A DNA stretch of 64,000 bases from Erpobdella octoculata (GCA_963978895.1 OZ022240.1:7917550-7981549), one strand, 5' to 3'. Counted from the stretch's first letter, positions 9,827-20,266 are shown. Notes: a model not told the origin generated them from the sequence alone. Numbers and translations are program-made.

Positions 9827-10696
9827 CAGAGGCGGCGATTGGGGGGTGGGCTAGGTGGGCGACGGCCCTTCTTTCTCTGTACGCAAATTTTGCAAGTAAA
9901 ATTTAACCAGCTTTTTGACTAGCTAGGAAGCTGAAACTTTCAGCATAGCTTTATATTGGATAATAATATATGATTCAATTAAACAAGTAACGAGTTTTTC
10001 AACAAAACGTTTCAAATACACTCGATTTAGAACTACGAAAAATGTTCAAATTAAATTTTTTTTTCAATCATGTATTGTCATTCAATATAAAACGATGCTG
10101 AAAGTTTAAGCTTCCTCGCTAGTCAAAAACTGGTTAAATTTTACTTGCAAGATTTGCGTACAGAGAAAAAACACACACACAAATAAAGATGTTACAATCT
10201 CTGTTTGTGTGTTAGATTACACTAAATAAAAGTTTGTAAAAAAAACTTAATTTGAATATCTTCAATCTACCGATTGAACTTACCGATCCGGCGTGTGTCG
10301 ATAGCGTTTATGTTTTTAGGAAACGACTTAAAACTCATTTTTTTCTTCGTATGACGAACGGATATTGACCCTTTTTGTTTCTGATGTGTGATTCTGTTCG
10401 TTCGTTTATTTTGGCACTGCCGCCTCGTGCTCTGAGAAATTTTTCTTTTTAGAGAGCACGTTAAATAAATAAATAATAATAATAATCTTTTGTATTTCAA
10501 AATCGAGTGCATTTGAAATAAATGTTTGGGTTGAAAAACTCGTTTTTCATTTACTTGTTTTAATCAATATGATGTTTTACATGAAAATGCAACATACTAG
10601 TGTATATTGGCATGGTCATTTGAGTTTAAAGATTCTCTAGATTAAATTTAAAAAATCTGCCTAACCACCCAAGATTTCTCTGAATCGCCGCCTCTG
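9827..10696. mobile_element. Non-autonomous hAT-like element, 870 bp
   Basis: Inverted ends CAGAGGCGGCGATT / AATCGCCGCCTCTG are flanked by a perfect 8-bp duplication CCAAGGCC (9819-9826 and 10697-10704), the hAT hallmark. No transposase is present. Inside, about 9882-9995 and 10045-10163 form long inverted arms (GTACGCAAATTTTGCAAGTA and complement). A short AT-rich ORF at 10267-10512 has no family signal. A relative of the arms occurs at 39150-39330. Confidence 0.85.
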
Positions 10697-10948
10697 CCAA
10701 GGCCTACATCATTTAAGAGAATTACGAGCTAAAATATAACGGCCTTTAAATGTGTCTGCGGCACATTATACACATCCGGTGACAGTATTAAGTGCCCAGC
10801 ACAAAAGTTTTAAAAAGTGCTGGAACAATAAGCATGTCCACTATTTTTTATTTTACAAATATAGCTTGAAATCTTTTATAACAACTTTAAAAGATTCTAA
10901 ATTATTTGTTTTAAAACCTTCAATAAAGTGATTTATTTCAAATTTCAG

Positions 10949-11011
10949 TAAAATAAATGACTATATTGAAATTGTTGAAGAAGAAGCAGCACTTGTGTTT
11001 CGCCGCAGTTT
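10949..11011 (+). CDS. P450 exon 5
   Basis: After the ATTTCAG acceptor the exon reads KINDYIEIVEEEAALVFRRS, the CYP4 segment before helix F/G. It completes a codon begun in exon 4 and ends at GTGAGT in phase 2. Confidence 0.8.
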
Positions 11012-11107
11012 GTGAGTTATTTAAACAATAACTTGGAAACAATAAAAAAATAAAGAAAAAATTTTGGGAAAATCAAATTTGTTCAAATGATTTAGTTATT
11101 TCCTCAG

Positions 11108-11234
11108 TTGTCCATGGCAGCATTTTGATTTCATCTATCTGCTCTCAAACGACGGCAAGAAATTCCTAAAAAATGCCGATTATATTCATAAATTCTCCGA
11201 GCGATTCATTCGAGAAAGAAAACATATAATCGAG
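11108..11234 (+). CDS. P450 exon 6
   Basis: Acceptor TTTCCTCAG. Encodes CPWQHFDFIYLLSNDGKKF through RFIRERKHIIE, matching the CYP4 stretch DFLYYLTPDGQRF...VIQERR. Donor GTAAGG, phase 0. In copies 2 and 3 the QH is QY. Confidence 0.88.
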
Positions 11235-11268
11235 GTAAGGAAATTATAGTTCCGTTATCTTCTTACTC

Positions 11269-11558
11269 ACACACTCACTCACTCACTCACTCACTCACTC
11301 ACTCACTCACTCACTCACTCACTCACTCACTCACTCACTCACTCACTTACTCACTCACTCACTCACTCACTCACTCACTCACTCACTCACTCACTCACTC
11401 ACTCACTCACTCACTCACTCACTCACTCACTCACTCACTCACTCACTCACTCACTCACTCACTCACTCACTCACTCACTCACTCACTCACTCACTCACTC
11501 ACTCACTCACTCACTCACTCACTCACTCACTCACTCACTCACTCACTCACTCACTCAC
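11269..11558. repeat. (ACTC)n tetranucleotide array, copy 1
   Basis: About 290 bp of nearly pure ACTC with one TTAC interruption near 11347, in the P450 intron between exons 6 and 7. The same array is about 1.2 kb in copies 2 and 3. Confidence 0.97.
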
Positions 11559-11792
11559 GGCGCCAAAACATCGGCGGCAATAAAACGTCACGTTTCTTGC
11601 TTATGGATATTTAAGCTTCATTGTGACTAGGATTTTGATCCGGTACATCAGAGTCAAACTCTACACAGTACTAGTACTGCATTGCTAAAGCTACATAATC
11701 GTTTGTTACTAACAATTACTAACTATTTGACTATTCAACTTAATTGTATATACAAGTTTTGTGAATTGGATTTAAACTAATCAAATTTGCAG

Positions 11793-11913
11793 AAAAATCA
11801 AAACAATGGTCACATTGATTTTCTTGATATACTTTTAAAAGCCAGAGATGAAAATGGTCAAGGTCTGACCGATATTGAAATAAGAGAAGAAGTTGACACA
11901 TTTTTGTTTGCAG
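11793..11913 (+). CDS. P450 exon 7: start of helix I
   Basis: Encodes KNQNNGHIDFLDILLKARD and EEVDTFLFA, ending one base into the AGHDTT motif (GCA G|GT). This is the DFLDILL...DEDI..E.DTF block specific to CYP4. Donor GTTATT, phase 1. Confidence 0.9.
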
Positions 11914-12251
11914 GTTATTTTTTATGCACTATGATAAAATTTAAACGCAAATTTAAACCGAAATTGTAAATAAATTATTTGAAAAAATCTTTTTAAAACA
12001 CGTTTTTGTAAACTAAAAAGAAGGTTCTTAAAATCTGAAAGTGTCATGAATTGACTGGATTCTTTTTTTCAGAAGATACGAGTCTCAAAAGCTATCCACT
12101 TAATTTATTTTTCGCTAATGCGTTCACATCTTTTTCTTTTTTTTTTGTTTAATCCTAGAAAAAGTTGCGGATTTTGATCGTGAAACTTCCGTTTTGATTA
12201 ACTCTGTTTATTCCAGCATATAAATATTTTGTTTATTTACATTGTGAAAAG

Positions 12252-12381
12252 GTCATGACACGACATCGTCTACAATTTCTTGGACTTTATACTCATTAGC
12301 TTGTAATTCTCAATATCAAAAATTATGTCAGGAAGAAATTGACGCTGTTCTTGATGGTCGACCTGATGATACTTTAAATTG
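12252..12381 (+). CDS. P450 exon 8: oxygen-binding helix I
   Basis: Completes AGHDTTSSTISWTLYSLA, the helix I proton-relay motif (A/G)Gx(D/E)T(T/S). Ends with the LNW codon split before GTCACT, which joins perfectly to NDLQDLP of exon 9 as in the CYP4 EIEW-DDLAHLP region. Confidence 0.9.
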
Positions 12382-12470
12382 GTCACTTTTAAGTATTTTA
12401 AAATAAATGTTATTTATTTTTTAATTTTTCTATTTGTTTTATTTTTAACTTGATTTATTATTTACTACAG

Positions 12471-12666
12471 GAATGATCTGCAAGATCTTCCTTACCTAAC
12501 TATGTGTGTAAAAGAAACGCTTAGACAATACGCAACTGTCCCCATTGTTGAAAGAGAATTAGATCGACCCTTAGTAATAGATGGTATAGAACTTCCTGTG
12601 GGCGCTGTTATCTCAATAAATCTGTACAATCTTCATCACAACCCTCTCGTATGGGATGAACACGAC
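12471..12666 (+). CDS. P450 exon 9: K helix
   Basis: Encodes NDLQDLPYLTMCVKETLRQY (K helix ExxR is ETLR), the beta-sheet 1 region with PIVERELDRP, and NLHHNPLVWDEHD. Donor GTAAGA at 12667, phase 0. Copies 1 and 2 differ at INLYN versus INLHN. Confidence 0.92.
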
Positions 12667-12735
12667 GTAAGAAATGTCATTTTAATTTTGAAGTTTGCAT
12701 ACTAAATTAGTAAATGTAAACTTTTACCATTTCAG

Positions 12736-12818
12736 AAATATAATCCTGAACGTTTTGCTCCAGACAAAATCAAGAAAATGGATCCGTTCGCTTTTGTTCC
12801 TTTCTCAGCCGGCCCTAG
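12736..12818 (+). CDS. P450 exon 10: PERF motif and first half of heme loop
   Basis: Encodes [20 protein letters not shown] then VPFSAGPR. To rejoin the NCIG half at 12891 the exon must end CCTAG and splice at AT (12819-12820), not GT. The next GT is in ATCCATGTTAA (12845) and would insert unrelated residues into the heme loop. Confidence 0.85.
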
Positions 12819-12890
12819 ATTATATGCTCGCACTTGCATATCCATGTTAAAAACTACTTTTTATAGCAATTTCTTTTTTTTTATAAATAG

Positions 12891-12956
12891 AAACTGCATT
12901 GGTCAAGCATTTGCAATGGAAGAAATAAAAATTGTTCATGGAAGGGTTTTGAGGAA
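12891..12956 (+). CDS. P450 exon 11: heme-ligand cysteine
   Basis: Acceptor TATAAATAG, then [15 protein letters not shown]. The Cys is the axial heme thiolate and AMEE is the start of helix L. Donor GTAAGT at 12957, phase 2. The continuation exon is not found downstream in copy 1. Confidence 0.9.
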
Positions 12957-13952
12957 GTAAGTCCTTGTACGATTGTCATTGTGATTTTACCAGTACTCAA
13001 ATGAGTATTGGTCAACGCTCATTCACCCGGCAGCTCTAATAATAAAATATTGTTTGGAAACTTTGGGGATCAGTCATTCATGTCATTTAATAATGTACAC
13101 TTTTTGGTAAAAGCTTGTTACTTATAGCGACTTTTATATATGTCCATCCTCGGGCTCCTCGTCTGATAAAATAAGTTGCTTTACGAACTAGTGACTGAAA
13201 ATCTCATAGATCCATCAAAAACCAAAATATGCAACCCTAACCAGCCAAAGCACAGTATGGTATTCTATCAAAGGGGAGAAACTAAAAAGGGTGAATGCTA
13301 AAAAAAGGCGCACGTTAATATGGGCGAAAATGAAAAAGGCGAACGTCAAAAAGGTGAAAATAAGGTTGTATTATTTTATATGAAATGTTATAATTTATAA
13401 CTTAACCAGTTGAGATACTCGCCATTGCCTGGTTCTAACTTTTTCTCTTTTTTGTTATATCACACATACACAAATACACAAACAATCTTCTGTCTTGCTT
13501 CTGCTATCTCCCTTTCTTTCTTTATTTCTATCTCTCTTTCTCTTACACACAAACACACACTCATAAAATTCTTTGTCTCTTCTCAGCTATCTCGCTTTCT
13601 TCCTTTCTCCTTCTTTGACGGCGCCTTAATGATATAACCTTTTCAGAAATGTTTCTAAAAGAATAAACTTTTTTTTCGAAAAATGGTCGATGGCCGATTA
13701 GTTCATCAAAACAATTCACATTAAAGACAATATGCTTAATTAATTTATCTTCAGTTTGCAAAAGATTGTTTAGGTTATATTATAAACTAACTAGCCGGAC
13801 CGGTCTCTACTACATAACTGTAACAATTAATTGTTTATAAACAATTTAAAACTACGATCTTGATCCAGACGTCTTGAATTTGGTTCTTTTTATTTTTCAA
13901 GAAGAATCCAGATACCAAATTTCAAAATCTCCTCATTTTTGGTTTTCGTACA
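12957..13952. other. P450 3' flank, no gene, low-complexity tracts
   Basis: Contains a short GGCGAA/AAAAAGG-type repeat (13290-13370), a CT/CA-rich tract (13470-13615) and a 110-bp segment (13776-13890) that is present twice in copy 2 (35868-35976 and 40363-40470). 12966-13208 is also found inverted inside the hAT at 21830-22070. No exon for the P450 end was recognised. Confidence 0.6.
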
Positions 13953-14827
13953 AGCGGAGATACCCGGCGTTGCCCGGGTATTTTAGAGGTTTTTCTAATG
14001 TTTGTCTCTTTCTCTCCCGTTTCCTTTCCCACCTGCTTTCCCACTCCTGTTCGCTTTCCCGTTTTCGGTCGTTTACCCGCTGCCGGTCGCTTTCCCGCTC
14101 CCGGTCACTTTCCCGCTCCCGGTCGCTTTCCCGCTCCCGGTCGCTTTCCCGCTCCCGGTCGCTTTCCCGCTCCCGGTCACTTTCCCGTTCCCGGTCGCTT
14201 TCCCGTTCCCTGTCGCTTTCCCGTTCCCGGTCGTTTTCCCGTTCCCGGTCGCTTTCCCGTTCCCGGTCGCTTTCCCGTTCCCGTTCGCATTCCCGTTCCC
14301 GGTCATGCTTGCTCTCCCATTCCCGGTCACGGTTGCTCTCCCGTTCACGCTCATTTTTTCTTTTCCATTCTTTCATAACTTCTGTTAGTCTATAAAACGT
14401 AAAATAGATTTGCTAAGACTATATATATATATATATATATATATGAATGTTTGTGGGTTAGTTTGTTTATTATAGAAACGGGAAAGCGACACGGAACGGA
14501 CAGCGAGCGGGAACGGAAAAGCAAGCGTGAGCGGGAATGGGAGAGCAAACGTGAGCGGGAAAGCGACCGGGAGTGGTAAAGCGACCGGGAGCGGGAAAGC
14601 GACCGGGAGCGGGAAAGCGACCGGGAGCGGGAAAGCGACCGGGAGCGGGAAAGCGACCGGGAGCGGGAAAGCGACCGGGAGCGGGAAAGCGACCGGCATC
14701 GGGAAAACGACCGATAACGGGAAAGCGAACAGGAGTGGGAAAGCAGGTGGGAAAGGAAACGGGAGAGAAAGAGACAAAACATTAGAAAAACCTCTAAAAA
14801 ACCTGGGCATCGCCGGGTATCTCCGCT
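13953..14827. mobile_element. Palindromic minisatellite element (fold-back type)
   Basis: The left end AGCGGAGATACCCGGCG and the right end CGCCGGGTATCTCCGCT are inverted complements. The match extends through TTAGAGGTTTTTCTAATGTT into an 18-bp GCTTTCCCGCTCCCGGTC minisatellite on the left, whose complement forms the right arm. The centre (14385-14475) is unique AT-rich sequence with a TA run. Frames across it give SRSRSL or PFPVAF repeats and are not genes. Its ends match the Helitron-like family ending CCGCTAGT at 9734. Confidence 0.7.
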
Positions 14828-15145
14828 TGTACGAAAATCATACATACATTCATACACACATACATACGCACATACATATATATATAGTTCCCGCTCGCTC
14901 ACCCGCTCCGCTCCGCTCATTTTGTGACGGATTTCAATTTTTTTTTTTTATATTTGATTCCCCTTGACTCTCAAGGTTTTGTAAAAATTTCATTACGATT
15001 GGATGAATGGTGTAGCAATGCATAAAGGACATGAATATATACATATATACATATATACATATATACATACAAACATTCATTTATATATATCACTTGGTGT
15101 AAAGGACTATAAACTATTATAAAAAAAAAAAACATTTATATATAT

Positions 15146-15957
15146 ACTAGCGGGGTTACCCGGCGTTGCCCGGGGTTTTTAGAGGTTTTTTTAATGTTTG
15201 TCTCTCTCGCTCCCGTTCCCTTCTCCACTCTCCCGTTTTGTAGCGTTCCCGGTCGCTTTTCCGCTCTCGGTCGTTTTCCAGCTCCCGGTCGCTTTCCCGC
15301 TCAGAAGTTTTGTTATCGATTTTCTCTCTTGCTCGCGTTTCCTTCCAAGCTTGCTCTCCCGATTCCAGTCGCTTTCCGCGTTCCCGGTCGCTTTCCGCGT
15401 TCCCGGTCGCTTTCCCGTTCCCGGTCGCTTTCCCGTTCCCGGTCGCTTTCCCGTTCCGGTCGCTTTCCCGTTCCCGGTCGCTTTCCCATTCCCGCTCACG
15501 CTTGCTCTCCCGTTCCCGGTCATGCTTGCTCTCCCATTCCCGGTCACGGTTGCTCTCCCGTTCCCGTTCACGTTCATTTTCTCTTTTACATTCTTTCATA
15601 ACTTCTGTTAGCCTATAAAACGTAAAATAGATTTGCTAAGACTATATATATATATGAATGTTTGTGGGTTAGTTTGTCTATTATAGAAACGGGAAATCGA
15701 CCCGGAACGGACAGCGAGCGGGAACGGAAAAGCACGCGTGAGCGGGAATGGGAGAGCAAACGTGAGCGGGAACGGGACAGCGACCGGGAACGGGAAAACG
15801 ACCGGGAGCGGGAAAGCGACCGGCATCGGGAAAACGACCGATAACGGGAAAGCGAACAGGAGTGGGAAAGCAGGTGGGAAAGGAAACGGGAGAGAAAGAG
15901 ACAAAACATTAGAAAAACCTCTAAAAAACCTGGGCATCGCCGGGTATCTCCGCTAGT
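15146..15957. mobile_element. Second palindromic minisatellite element
   Basis: Starts ACTAGCGGGGTTACCCGG and ends CCGGGTATCTCCGCTAGT, with the same 18-bp arms and the same centre as 13953-14827. The left arm is shorter and more mutated. Copy 2 has a single such element (40537-41318) whose left edge matches the first and right edge matches the second, as expected from recombination between them. Confidence 0.7.
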
Positions 15958-16570
15958 ACATACATAAACACACACTCAGACACACATACATGCACATACA
16001 CATACATACATACACACATGCATACGCACATACATATATATATAGTTCCCGCTCGCTCACCCGCTCCGCTCCGCTCATTTTGTGACGGATTTCAAAAATT
16101 TTTTTTATTTTTTTTTCCCATTGACTCTCAAGGTTGTGTGAAAATTTCATTACGATCGGATGAATGGTGTAGCAATGCATAAAGGACATTAACATATATA
16201 CATATATCAGTGATGGGTAGTTACTAACTATAAATAGTTAACTACTAGTTATTAACTACTCTAAAGTAGTTAAGGAATAGTTAATAACTACTTTTTGTGA
16301 GACTAGTTATCAACTAGTAGTTAACTATTTTTGAGATAGTTATTAACTACAGTAGTTAACTATTTTTTTAACTACTTTAATTTTTTTTATTAATTTTTTT
16401 AAAACAATTACGACATCTGTGTTTTTCAATTTATGTACTGGTACATCACTATCTTATTGGCTTTGTTTCTTCCTTTTCATTCTCCGCTTCGTTGTTTGTT
16501 TAAGTTTGTTATTATTTTTGGTTAGGTTCGATTTTCGATTAGGTGACGAGTGTGTTGCGATCTATTACAA

Positions 16571-16715
16571 TGAATAGCAAAATAATTAAAGAATGTTTTA
16601 GTGAAGTAGTTTTTAAGGACGATGAAAAAAATTTTACGGCATTATGCGATACATGTCATAAAATGAATTTCTGGAAATGTTACCAATTCATTCAACTTTC
16701 TTAAACATGTAAAAG
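16571..16715 (+). pseudogene. BED zinc-finger remnant of the hAT transposase
   Basis: Reads MNSKIIKECFSEVVF, then ALCDTCHKMNFWKC and a stop. A neighbouring frame gives NSFNFLKHVK, the usual (T)SNLxxHLK end of a BED finger. The CxxC plus this HxxH-like end identify the fold; the shift inside it shows decay. Confidence 0.6.
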
Positions 16716-17022
16716 TGAGTTTATATTAGTTATCGTTTTATTATGAAAGTTTAATGCATTTAAGTATTTTTAGATAATTTTATCGTGTATCATTTAAACT
16801 TTTATTTTTATGCTACACATGTTTAATTTACTTGGTGTTTTACTTTTGGTAAGGTTTGTTAGCTTATTTTTGCCAACTGTGTGCGCCCACCATCATATTT
16901 TAATTTTAGCATTTGTTAAACCTAACTATACTAAGCTTAGAATAAGACTTATGGTTAATTTTTGCTATTTATATTTAAATTTTCAAGTATGAGTATAACG
17001 AACGAAATCATTTCTTCAGATT

Positions 17023-17848
17023 ATGAAACCAATAGTCACTGCAATGGATATCTTCCAAAGCGAGAAGTCATATATTGGCCACATAATTCCGACCATCATT
17101 GGAATACAAAAAAAATTACATTCCTGTTCAGAAAAAACCATCAAACCTCTTATACAAGCACTATCTCGGGGTATAGAGAAACGATTTGGTCCTGTTTTAG
17201 GAAATGAAGAGTATCTGCTAGCAACAGCGATAATTCCCCAATTCAAATTGAATTTTTTGTCCGATGATCAAAAAAAATATTTGATTAAAGAAAAATTATT
17301 GGCTTACATAAAAGAGATGAATCAAGAGCTTGAAAAATCAGGTTTATTTAACTTGTATTTAATTGCAAATGTTAAAAGGTTTTTTTTTGGTTAACAATTA
17401 ACAATACGCAGCATTATTGTTTAATTATTGTTTATTAATTATTGTTTTTATAAATATCTTTGCAGGTTGTAAATCTAGAAGCTCTACCTCAAAAACAATC
17501 ACCTCTGTTGACAATGATCAGTGCAGTGAAAATGACGATTGGTACGACTATATGGATACCATACCAAACTCCTTTGACAATGTAATGGCTGAACAGCTTA
17601 ATGATTATTTATCAAACCCGTCCAAGAACATCCAAAGTCTCTTCCATTATCCAGATGTTTGTGCAGCATTTATAAAGATCAATTCAACATTGCCAAGTTC
17701 AGCAGCAGTTGAAAGACTTTTTAGTGTAGCAGGACAAATTTTATCTGACAGACGAAGTAAATTGTCTGATAACCATATTGATATGATGATTTTTTTAAGA
17801 GATCATCTTAGATATTCTGTAAATGCTTTTGATAGTATCATTTTGTAA
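17023..17848 (+). pseudogene. hAT transposase remnant with dimerisation domain
   Basis: 17023-17370 reads an internal hAT segment (PTIIGIQKKL, ALSRGIEKRFGPVL, LATAIIPQFKL). After a short interruption with an ACAG-like acceptor near 17466, 17470-17848 carries the C-terminal dimerisation region: LPSSAAVERLFSVAGQI and RRSKLSDNHIDMMIFLRDHL. The PSSAAVERLFS...R..L....ID..IFLR pattern is diagnostic for ZBED-type hAT transposases. Most of the catalytic region is missing. Confidence 0.88.
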
Positions 17849-18091
17849 ATGATTGTGTAAATAAAAATGTAAATAATTATATTTTGTTATTGGAAATTAC
17901 ATTTGTTTAAAATTTTAATGTTAAAAAGTAGTTAACTACTAGTTAACTACTAGGCAGTAGTTAAGTAGGTAGTTAATAACTACTGCTTTTAAAAGTAGTT
18001 AGGAAATAGTTACTAACTACTTTTTTTGTGAGTAGTTAAATAAAGTAGTTAACTACTTTTAAAGTAGTTAAAAACCATCACTGACATATAT

Positions 18092-18123
18092 ACATATATA
18101 CAAATATTCATTTTTATATATAT

Positions 18124-18186
<63 letters not shown>

Positions 18187-18572
18187 CTATTATTTGTTTT
18201 GCAATTTATATATACGGATTTCAAAAAATTTTTTTATTTTTTTTTCCCATTGACTCTCAAGGTTGTGTGAAAATTTCATTACGATCGGATGAATGGTGTA
18301 GCAATGCATAAAGGACATTAACATATATACATATATACATATATACAAATATTCATTTTTATATATATAGATATATATATATATATATATACTATTATTT
18401 GTTTTGCAATTTATATATAACAGTTTTTTATATCAGACTCAAGCTGCATTTTTATTATATCATTGCTTAAATATTGTTGGAAAATGAGCTTTGCAAAATT
18501 AATCTGGACAACAAAACATATACATTGTTTTGATTTATACCAATTATTTGCAAATCATAACACGCTTAAAAA
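18092..18572. other. Spacer before the LRR gene: TA-rich and a duplicated Helitron-like tail
   Basis: Contains a (TA)n run (18128-18186). At 18214-18330 lies a copy of the segment TGACTCTCAAGGTTGTGTGA ... GCAATGCATAAAGGAC also found near 14960, 16120 and 41480. A 30-codon upstream ORF (ATG at 18484) ends in a TGA overlapping the LRR start codon. Confidence 0.6.
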
Positions 18573-20222
18573 ATGAATGGTCATCTACAACATCCTTTAT
18601 TGCTGAAAATGTTATGCACAGATTTTGTTTTATTCAATTTTAAGGAAACTTTTCTCGAACCGTCTACTGAGATAAAATGTCTTCCTTTTAAAGTTAAAAA
18701 TTGTGTAAAACTGTCTTCTCATGCTTTTGGAGAAATAATTTCAAAAAGTATAAAAGCAGGAATGGAACTAAAGCCAGAGTTTATCATTCCATTTTTCTTG
18801 AAATTTGATTCATATCAGGAATTATTTCTTAGAGATTTTAAAATCAATCACTTTTTCCATCCTTTAAAAACCATTTTAAGCAAAAGAAATCTTACTAGTT
18901 TTTCTTTCACTGGAGCATCTAGTTATGCTGATATTAAACAAAATAAATATAAGCGAATGGTAAGATTGTATAAGCAATTTTTTAAAAATCCAGTTTTGTC
19001 TTCTAACTTAGAAGATTTAGAATTAGAAATTAATTGTCGCCTTATAACAACCTATTGCAAAATAGAAATGAACAATGTGTGGTTGTGTCCTAAATTACTT
19101 CGACTTTCTCTGTGTTGTGTATGTAAGGATAGATTCAATACTGAAAAAGATTTAATTGAAATTTTTAAAATTGAATTTCCTGCTGCAAAATTAAAAACTT
19201 TATCTATATCTGGCTGCGGGTATGCAAAAAAAACAATAAGCAAGTTTTATAGTTTTGTCAGTCTTCAGAAATTGGCTATAAGTACATCCGTTGGTGAATC
19301 ATTAGAAGAATTGGTTAATTCCATATCGTATCTTTCCAATTTAACGATGCTTGACATGAGTAGAAACAGCTGTTTTAGGGTAATTAATGAATGGAATCTA
19401 CAGTTAATATACAAAATGATAGACAAATTACCTGATTTATTTTATTTAGATATAAGTAATTTAGGCGTTGTGTTTGAAAGATCTGTCACGTGGACTCATC
19501 CAAGAAGATTTCATTATTTAGGACTGCGGTTTAATTATTCTCAAGACTCAAATGAATATATTGAATTTTTTTCAAACATTAACTCCGAGGTTATAAGTAA
19601 CTTCCACACAATTGATGGAATAGTAGCGTCAATGAAAAGTGTTTTTTGGGACATGAAAAAGTTTGAAACAGTCCTTCGTTGCTTGTTGACATTTACAACA
19701 AAAAAACAAAATAATTCAAATATAAAAGCAAAACTTCCAATTATTTATGAGTTTTTATATCATGGATTATATTATCACAATCCTAAACATATCTCGGGGC
19801 GAGAATATTTAGATTTATTTTGTAATTTATCCGAAATAAGCCTAAAAAATTCTGAACTAAAAAGGTTTATAAAAATAATATTGAATTCCAGAAACAGTGG
19901 CGAGTGGATATATGAGCTAATCGAGACAGAGACTCTGAATGATCTGTTATGGAAAGAACTATTATTATCAAATCACGGTTGGATCCCATTTCTTTTCTCA
20001 CACGACCGAAATGATGTTATTTGGAAGAATCATATGCCCTATCATCTTATGACTGCATATGAAAAGTATTACGAATTTACCAAATGTATCATTCCAGATT
20101 TTGATAATATCATAAAAGCCGTTGAATCAATTCCAGTAAATGAATTTCAAAAAGACAAAGTAAAACGTTTTTTAGACAGACATAAAAAACTGAAACAAGA
20201 AATTGAAAATAAAAATAATTGA
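18573..20222 (+). CDS. Leucine-rich-repeat protein, possibly ZYG11/ZER1-like, copy 1
   Basis: Uninterrupted 549-codon single-exon ORF with ordinary codon use and no low complexity. Several leucine-rich strands are visible: LEDLELEI (about residue 150), LLRLSLCCV, LKTLSISGC (about 210), LQKLAIS, LTMLDMSRN (about 254) and LFYLDISNLG (about 289). The last two have the LxxLDxSxxxl pattern of LRRs. After residue 330 it becomes mostly helical, ending in a lysine-rich coil. LRRs plus a helical C-terminal half is the layout of ZYG11/ZER1 substrate receptors of Cul2 ubiquitin ligases, but that assignment is an inference and other LRR families are possible. No signal peptide or membrane segment. The ATG overlaps the stop of a short upstream ORF. 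Confidence 0.6.
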   Translation: MNGHLQHPLLLKMLCTDFVLFNFKETFLEPSTEIKCLPFKVKNCVKLSSHAFGEIISKSIKAGMELKPEFIIPFFLKFDSYQELFLRDFKINHFFHPLKTILSKRNLTSFSFTGASSYADIKQNKYKRMVRLYKQFFKNPVLSSNLEDLELEINCRLITTYCKIEMNNVWLCPKLLRLSLCCVCKDRFNTEKDLIEIFKIEFPAAKLKTLSISGCGYAKKTISKFYSFVSLQKLAISTSVGESLEELVNSISYLSNLTMLDMSRNSCFRVINEWNLQLIYKMIDKLPDLFYLDISNLGVVFERSVTWTHPRRFHYLGLRFNYSQDSNEYIEFFSNINSEVISNFHTIDGIVASMKSVFWDMKKFETVLRCLLTFTTKKQNNSNIKAKLPIIYEFLYHGLYYHNPKHISGREYLDLFCNLSEISLKNSELKRFIKIILNSRNSGEWIYELIETETLNDLLWKELLLSNHGWIPFLFSHDRNDVIWKNHMPYHLMTAYEKYYEFTKCIIPDFDNIIKAVESIPVNEFQKDKVKRFLDRHKKLKQEIENKNN

Positions 20223-20266
20223 GTACACTGATATATTTTTCATATTAATTGTTTGCTATTTTATTA

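Larger units (their letters stand above)
577..12956 (+). pseudogene. CYP4-like cytochrome P450, copy 1 (exons 1-11, terminal exon missing)
   Basis: Eleven exons encode, in order, a membrane anchor, the proline-rich hinge and N-terminal substrate region, the helix C motif, the I helix (AGHDTTSS), the K helix (KETLR), the PERF-type motif and the heme loop PFSAGPR/NCIG. This is the full landmark set of a family 4 P450, an ER-anchored monooxygenase usually acting on fatty acids or related lipids. Exons: 577-744, 864-1014, 2034-2212, 2597-2699, 10949-11011, 11108-11234, 11793-11913, 12252-12381, 12471-12666, 12736-12818, 12891-12956. All internal phases agree except inside exon 4, which is frameshifted. 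Intron 4 is 8.2 kb and full of transposons. The donor after exon 10 is AT. The expected last exon (about 36 codons) is absent here but present in copy 2 at 36073. Calling it P450 is safe; calling this copy dead is inference from the defects. Confidence 0.85.
16208..18083 (+). mobile_element. hAT transposon, present only in copy 1
   Basis: Ends CAGTGATGG / CCATCACTG with a perfect 8-bp duplication ACATATAT (16200-16207 and 18084-18091). The subterminal 170 bp on each side are packed with AGTTAACTACT-type palindromic units. The interior holds a BED-finger remnant and hAT transposase pieces. Copy 2 has no element at the matching place (near 41550). Confidence 0.92.

Noticed and set aside
11269..11558. 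CRISPR-like array
   Set aside because: Uniform tetranucleotide without spacers, in an intron of a eukaryotic gene.
13874..15975. Arginine/serine-rich and Pro-Phe-rich ORFs resembling SR proteins
   Set aside because: They arise from an 18-bp minisatellite read in several frames on both strands; the repeats form palindromic arms and show no codon-position bias.
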